A DNA stretch of 64,000 bases from Antilocapra americana (taxonomy: Eukaryota; Chordata; Mammalia; Artiodactyla; Antilocapridae). A program made the position numbers and the translations under genes. The notes beneath the pieces are model-generated. The model did no database searches and was not told where the DNA came from. It saw only the letters and a list, made by a program, of their open reading frames with translations. Positions within the stretch are counted from its first letter, which is position 1, and each line of letters starts with the position of its first letter. Location of the stretch: positions 2,111,365 through 2,175,364 of the forward strand of contig ML662445.1 of the NCBI GenBank assembly GCA_007570785.1, written 5' to 3'. Shown in pieces: positions 59,331 to 64,000 of this stretch.

Positions 59331-59855
59331 CCTTTGCTGTTAATTAGTATAAGTAATTGTATAATTTTAAGATATTTTAACAAATGGGTGTCATTTCATC
59401 ATGCATAAGTTTACATCTAATCAAATCTAAGCTATTTGAGCAATGTAGCTCTGAGTCATTCTTCTCTTCTATTTCATTGAATCACTGTATTTTTATAAGC
59501 TACATCAAACAAGACAATTTTTAAATGATTATAACTCTAATAGTGACTAAGGTAACGTTAACCCAATATTGACTCTAACCAATTAAAATATATGTGCATT
59601 CTTTTAAGTGCTTAAGTCACTGGAAATAATCAATGGCTCCCAAATACTCCAGAGCTGATAAAAGAAACAGAACTCAGGAAAAACAAGAAGAGCTCTTTCA
59701 AAGGGCTACATATATAGATCACCCCCTAAGAGCTCTGTTTTTACTGGGTGAATTCTGTAACAAACTTCATTTTTCCAAACACTTGATGGAGAACATATTT
59801 CAAAAATATTAAAATTATTCAAAATACCTAGAAACTTCATTCTGTGAAGTTAATG

Positions 59856-59945
59856 CAGGGGGCGTGGGTTCAATCCCTGGTCAGGGAACCAGGATCCCAT
59901 GTGCTGTGGGTATGGCCATAAATAAAAAAGTAAAAGCAGTTTTCA
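59856..59945 (+). mobile_element. CHR-type tRNA-Glu SINE fragment
   Basis: GTTCAATCCCTGGTCAGGGA and ACCAGGATCCCATGTGCTG with an A-rich tail. The tRNA head is missing. Confidence 0.75.
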
Positions 59946-60307
59946 AAAGAAGCGGGGGGGGGCAGAGACTAGGGATCTAGCCAGGCATCCTCTGTCCCCT
60001 GAGTGTGCGTTGTGCCTCACCCCACACACCCGCTCTAACCACCACTTCCACCCATCACCCCACCTCTGTCTGTTCAGGCACAGAGGTTCCAGACTTTCCA
60101 ACTCTGGGGAAGAAATAGGGTAAAGAGTGGGCAGAATGCAGTTGAGGGTGCTGTTACAAACGTATAGGAGTCGCCTTCAAAGAGAAGCCAGGCGTCAGCA
60201 CCAGTGTGCGAATAACTCACAGACAAGCAACCTGGGGTTTTTAACCATCAGAATCTTCACAGACACTCAGGGTATGAAAGGCACAGAAATCCAGGCTTGA
60301 AGAGAGT

Positions 60308-60508
60308 GTGTGCGTGCATGCACGCTCAGTCACATGTGATGCTCTGGACTATAGCCCGCTAGGCCCCTCTGTCCATGGGATTCTCCAGGTAAGAATACTG
60401 GAATGAGTTGACTTTTTCTTTTCCAAGGGATCTTCCTGACCCAGGGATCGAACCCTGGTCCCTTGCTTTGCAAGTGGATTCTTTACTGTCTGAGCCAGGG
60501 TGCATCTC
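60308..60508 (-). mobile_element. Bov-tA-type SINE
   Basis: GCGTGCATGCACGCTCAGTC to TGTCTGAGCCAGGGTGCATC. Ends 44 bases before the large BovB fragment. Confidence 0.88.
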
Positions 60509-60551
60509 CACAAATCACACAGGGAATAACTAAGATCAATTCAGACCCAGA

Positions 60552-61508
60552 TTCAGTTCAGTTCATTTCAGTTCAGTCGCTCAGTCGTGTCTGACTCTTT
60601 GTGACCCCATGGACTGCAGCACACCAGGCTCCCTATCCATTGCCAATTCCTGAGGTTTACTCAAACTCATGTCCATCAAGTCGGTGATGCCATCCAGCCA
60701 TCTCATCCTCTGTCATCCCCTTCTCCTCCTGCCTTCAATCTTTCCCAGCATCAGGGTCTTTTCCAATGAGTTGACTCTTTGCATGAAGTGGCCAAAGTAT
60801 TGGAGCTTTAGCTTCAGCATCAGTCCTTCCAGTGAATATTCAGGGCTGATTTCCTTTAGGATGGACTGGTTGGATCTCCTTGCAGTCCAAGGAAATCTCA
60901 AGAGTCTTCTCCAACATCACAGTTCAAAAGCATCATTTCTTCAGTGTTCAGCTTTCTTTATGGTCCAACTCTCATATCCATACATGACCACTGGAAAAAC
61001 CACAGCCTTGACTAGATGGACCTTTGTTGGCAAAGCGATGTCTCTGCTTTTTAGTATGCTGTTTAGGTTGGTCTTAACTTTTCTTCCAAGGAGTAAGCGT
61101 CTTTTAATTTCATGGCTGCAGTCACCATCTGCAGTGATTTTGGAGCCCCCCAAAATAAAGTCTGTCACTTTTTCCACTGTTTCCCCATCTATTTGCATGA
61201 AGTGATGGGACCAGATGCCATGATCTTAGTTTTCTGAATGTTGATCCTCAAACTAAATTTTTCACTCTCCTCTTTCACTTTCATCAAGAGGTTATTTAGT
61301 TCTTCTTAGCTTCCTGCCATAAGGGTGGTGTTATCTGCATATCTGAGGTTATTGATATTTCTCCCGGCAACTTGATTCCAGCTTATGATTCATCCATCCC
61401 AGTGTTTCTCATGATGTACTCTGCATATAAGTTACATAAGCAGAATGGCAATATACAGCCTTGAGTTTCTCCTTTCCCTGTTTGGAATCAGTCTGTTGTT
61501 CCATGCAC
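60552..61508 (-). mobile_element. BovB LINE, longest fragment in the window
   Basis: About 950 bp of antisense BovB covering the C-terminal part of the reverse transcriptase frame (encoded KRRLLLGRKVKTNLNSILKS and VVMYGYESWTIKKAEH at 61198-60941) and the 3' tail, whose end near 60560 has repeated CAGTTCAGTT. Broken by a frameshift near 60940, so inactive. Confidence 0.93.
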
Positions 61509-61835
61509 AGATTGGCAACTGGTTAAACTCAGAAGGAGACGTGACCACATCAAGTGATAGAGAACCAGACTGCAATGCAGCCACATCCGCTGGCTAGGTG
61601 CATCGCAACTTGTTTTAGGAGGAAAAGTGCATAACGAAGTTGAGGTTTTGGTGCTATCAGATTCACACAATCTAGAAAATCAATCCTGTATAAGTGGGTC
61701 ATCAAAGACCATCGGGTGTGTAAAGAAAAGGGGCGACCCAGGAGAGAAGGATCAGTACATACCAACAGGAGAAAAGACAGGATTACTCAGGAATAGAAAA
61801 AATTACCTTTAATATGCCAAGAGATTCAAAACAAA

Positions 61836-61985
61836 ATTGCTGTCCACTCACTCAGTCGCATCCAACTCTGCAAACCCATGGGCTGCAGCATGCCTGTCCT
61901 TCACTACCTCCCAGAGTTTGCTTGAACTCATATCCATTGATTCTGTGATGCCATCCAACCATCTCTTTCTCTGTTACCTCCTTCA
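61836..61985 (-). mobile_element. BovB LINE 3' tail fragment
   Basis: About 150 bp of BovB tail (CCACTCACTCAGTCGCATCC, then TTCACTACCTCCCAGAGTTT), truncated after GTTACCTCCTTC. Confidence 0.85.
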
Positions 61986-62501
61986 GACAAAATTGCAGTC
62001 ACAAAATGAACTCGTGTGCTAGTAAGTGGAACAATCAGAGAAGAAAAAGGCTTTTAGACATTAAAATATGCTGATAACTTTTTTAAAGTGTAGCAGGCTT
62101 GCAAAATAGAGTCAAGGAGGTACCCCAGCGTGAAACAGAGAACAAAAGAGTAAGAAGGAAGAGAAAGAAAATGTGAAAACAAAGCTAGAACCTCTGCCCT
62201 CCTGTGTCTGACCCTTGGCGACCTTGAAAGGCACAACAGAGGTGAAGAAATTGCCAAGGAACAAGGGGAAAGCCCTCCCCAGCACAGCTGAGGAAAAGCA
62301 ACATTTGTCAAATCAAAAAGGATTCCCTCAGAGACAAGTAAGGTGACTTTGTAAGGACTCATCTTCAGACACAGCCTGAGAATTCTGAGACTAGAAGGAG
62401 AAAGCGGAAGCTCCTACAGAGCAAGCTGACCACTGCCAACCAAGAAAGGGTCTGGCGTTGACTGTCTCACCAGCATTAATTAGCACTGGCTGAGTTATCT
62501 G

Positions 62502-62728
62502 TCCCGTGCACGCATGCAAAGCGTTTCAGTCGTGTCTGACACTTTGCAACCCCATGGACTATAGCCCACCAGGCTCCTCTGTCCTGGGATTCTCCGGGCA
62601 AGAGTACTGCAGTGGGCTGCCATTTCCTCCTCCAGGGGATCTTCCAGACCCGGGGATCAAACCTGCGTCTCGTGTTCCCTGCGTCGGTAGACAGTTTCTC
62701 TACCACTAGCACACTTGGGAAGCCCTGT
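62502..62728 (-). mobile_element. Bov-tA-type SINE
   Basis: TGCACGCATGCAAAGCGTTT to CACTAGCACACTTGGGAAGC. Near full length. Confidence 0.92.
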
Positions 62729-63139
62729 CACAGAGAAGGCTAAATAAAGACACTTTCGAGTGTGGAATAACTCCAAAGCCGTAGCCCCTTTTATGTAACT
62801 TCTTGAAGACATTATAAAGAGACGTTGTTCAGGAGTAAAAGAGGCAGTGCAGCACATAGCATAGAGAAGACTCGGGACACGTTTGACTGAGTTAGGAGAG
62901 TGCTGCTCCTGTCAGTGAGAAAAAGAAGATCAACCAGAATTCACAAGAAAAAATTAGACTTCTAGCACAGCAGAATATTAGGTACGCGATGCAACATTTT
63001 TCCTGCATGGGGAATGCATGTGATGTGGGCACTTGGGACGTTGTCTTTGAGGTTACACAACCACCGCCACATGAGCCTGCAGAGAAAGGCTGGTCACCTC
63101 CGTAAGTCAGTGCCCCGACGTGGTCCTGCAGCATCTGAC

Positions 63140-63255
63140 AGCATGGGATCTGGGATCCAGCCTTTCAGAGTCAAATCTAGTTCTGTCCTTCAGTATTGAG
63201 AGACCCTGAGAAAGTTACTGAAATTCTGTTTTGCTGTTGGACATTCAAAATAAAA
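63140..63255 (+). mobile_element. MIR-like SINE remnant
   Basis: AGAGTCAAATCTAGTTCTGT and ACCCTGAGAAAGTTACTGAA resemble the MIR core. Confidence 0.5.
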
Positions 63256-63469
63256 TTTTATTTGGAATATATAGTTTTAACATTGTAAGGCACCATTTTT
63301 TTTTTTGCTTCAGGCATGGATTTACCAACATTCTTTATTTAACTCTTTATTGTAATTTTTAAAAAATTGAACAGTTTAACTTTGTCTCTCCTGCTTTTTA
63401 TATTTTCCAGACTTTTTTTCCTCACTGAACTCTATAGGACTAAAATAAGTTATAAAATATGATACTTAG

Positions 63470-63590
63470 TGATATTGCCCTCGTGGTCCAGTGGTTAAGA
63501 CTTCACCTTCCAATGCAAGGGATGTAGGTTCGATCGCTGGTCAGGGAACTAAGATCCCACATGCCTCATGGCCAGAGGGGAAAAAAAAAA
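63470..63590 (+). mobile_element. CHR-type tRNA-Glu SINE
   Basis: Keeps an almost tRNA-like head (GTGGTCCAGTGGTTAAGACT, GTAGGTTCGATCGCTGG B-box), then AACTAAGATCCCACATGCC and an A run at 63580-63591. It is a SINE and not a functional tRNA gene. Confidence 0.88.
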
Positions 63591-64000
63591 AACCCAAAGC
63601 ATAAAACAGAAACAGTAGTCCAGTAAGTTCAATAAAGACTTAAAATGTTCCATCTTAATGATACTTGAGTATTAGTTTTGAAAGGACATTGAGTAGCAAT
63701 GTGCATGCCATTTTATGTTATTAAGTAGATAGGTTTAGGATGACAAGGAGCAATGAACTAGTGTCCGTCCACACAGGGCAAAATGCTGGCGCCCTGGGTG
63801 AGGTCTGTCAAGGTTCCAAGGAGCTCAGCTCTCTTTCTTGTAATTTAAACTCTTTCAGAGCAAAGAGAAAGCAGAAGTTTCCGAAATATTTCTTCTGGAC
63901 ATAGAAGCAATAACAACATCTGTATACAAAAAAGGAACCTATAAAACAATCTCAGTGCTATTAATGGGATACACCATTCATCTTAATGGGCCACTAATGG

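Larger units (their letters stand above)
61986..64000. other. Intergenic to window end, no gene recognised
   Basis: Outside the listed SINEs and MIR-like remnant, the DNA is unique, AT-rich and non-coding up to the window edge. Confidence 0.65.

Noticed and set aside
60669..61205. 178-codon plus-strand frame
   Set aside because: It is the antisense of a BovB reverse transcriptase fragment. The same applies to frames at 14474-14815 and 21734-22294.
63478..63550. Possible tRNA gene
   Set aside because: A and B boxes are recognisable, but the sequence continues into a CHR-type SINE body and A tail and lacks a proper acceptor stem.
1..64000. CRISPR arrays, operons, phage or plasmid features
   Set aside because: The DNA is a mammalian chromosome segment. 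No regularly spaced repeats with unique spacers were found.

Overview
This is mammalian nuclear DNA from a ruminant, most likely a bovid. The evidence is the dense mix of BovB (RTE-type) LINE 3' ends, more than 25 tRNA-Glu-derived Bov-tA-type SINEs, older cetartiodactyl CHR-type SINEs and ruminant L1 3' ends. Species cannot be fixed from the sequence alone. No bacterial, plasmid or CRISPR features were seen.

Only one protein-coding gene is convincingly present: GALR1, galanin receptor type 1, on the minus strand. All three coding exons are intact. Exon 1 (51597-50932) encodes residues 1-222, exon 2 (46334-46269) residues 223-244 and exon 3 (40740-40423) residues 245-349. Both introns (4,597 and 5,528 bp) are phase 0 with GT-AG ends. 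The joined reading frame is 349 codons plus a stop, equal to the human protein as I recall it. Exon 1 lies in a strong CpG island (about 50440-52560) whose upstream part carries an inverted CCAAT box and GC boxes, the likely promoter.

Layout: 1-40 kb is downstream (3') flank, with a composite tandem L1 at 1108-4489, many SINEs, a probable solo LTR at 27.3-27.9 kb, and a GT-rich array interrupted by a 100-N assembly gap at 25.36-26.18 kb. GALR1 spans 40.4-51.6 kb, with SINE and BovB insertions in its introns. 52.6-64 kb is upstream flank, including a repeat-poor AT-rich block at 56.28-56.96 kb that is a candidate distal enhancer, then a large BovB fragment at 60.55-61.5 kb.

The items most worth a second look are: the composite L1 pair that appears to share a single target-site duplication; a 33-bp tandem duplication in the splice-acceptor tract of GALR1 exon 3; the near-identical 214-bp blocks on the two sides of the assembly gap; and two small CpG-rich patches away from any known gene. 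I found no clear evidence of a wholly new biological system. Repeat family names were given by eye from remembered consensus features, so subfamily names are provisional.
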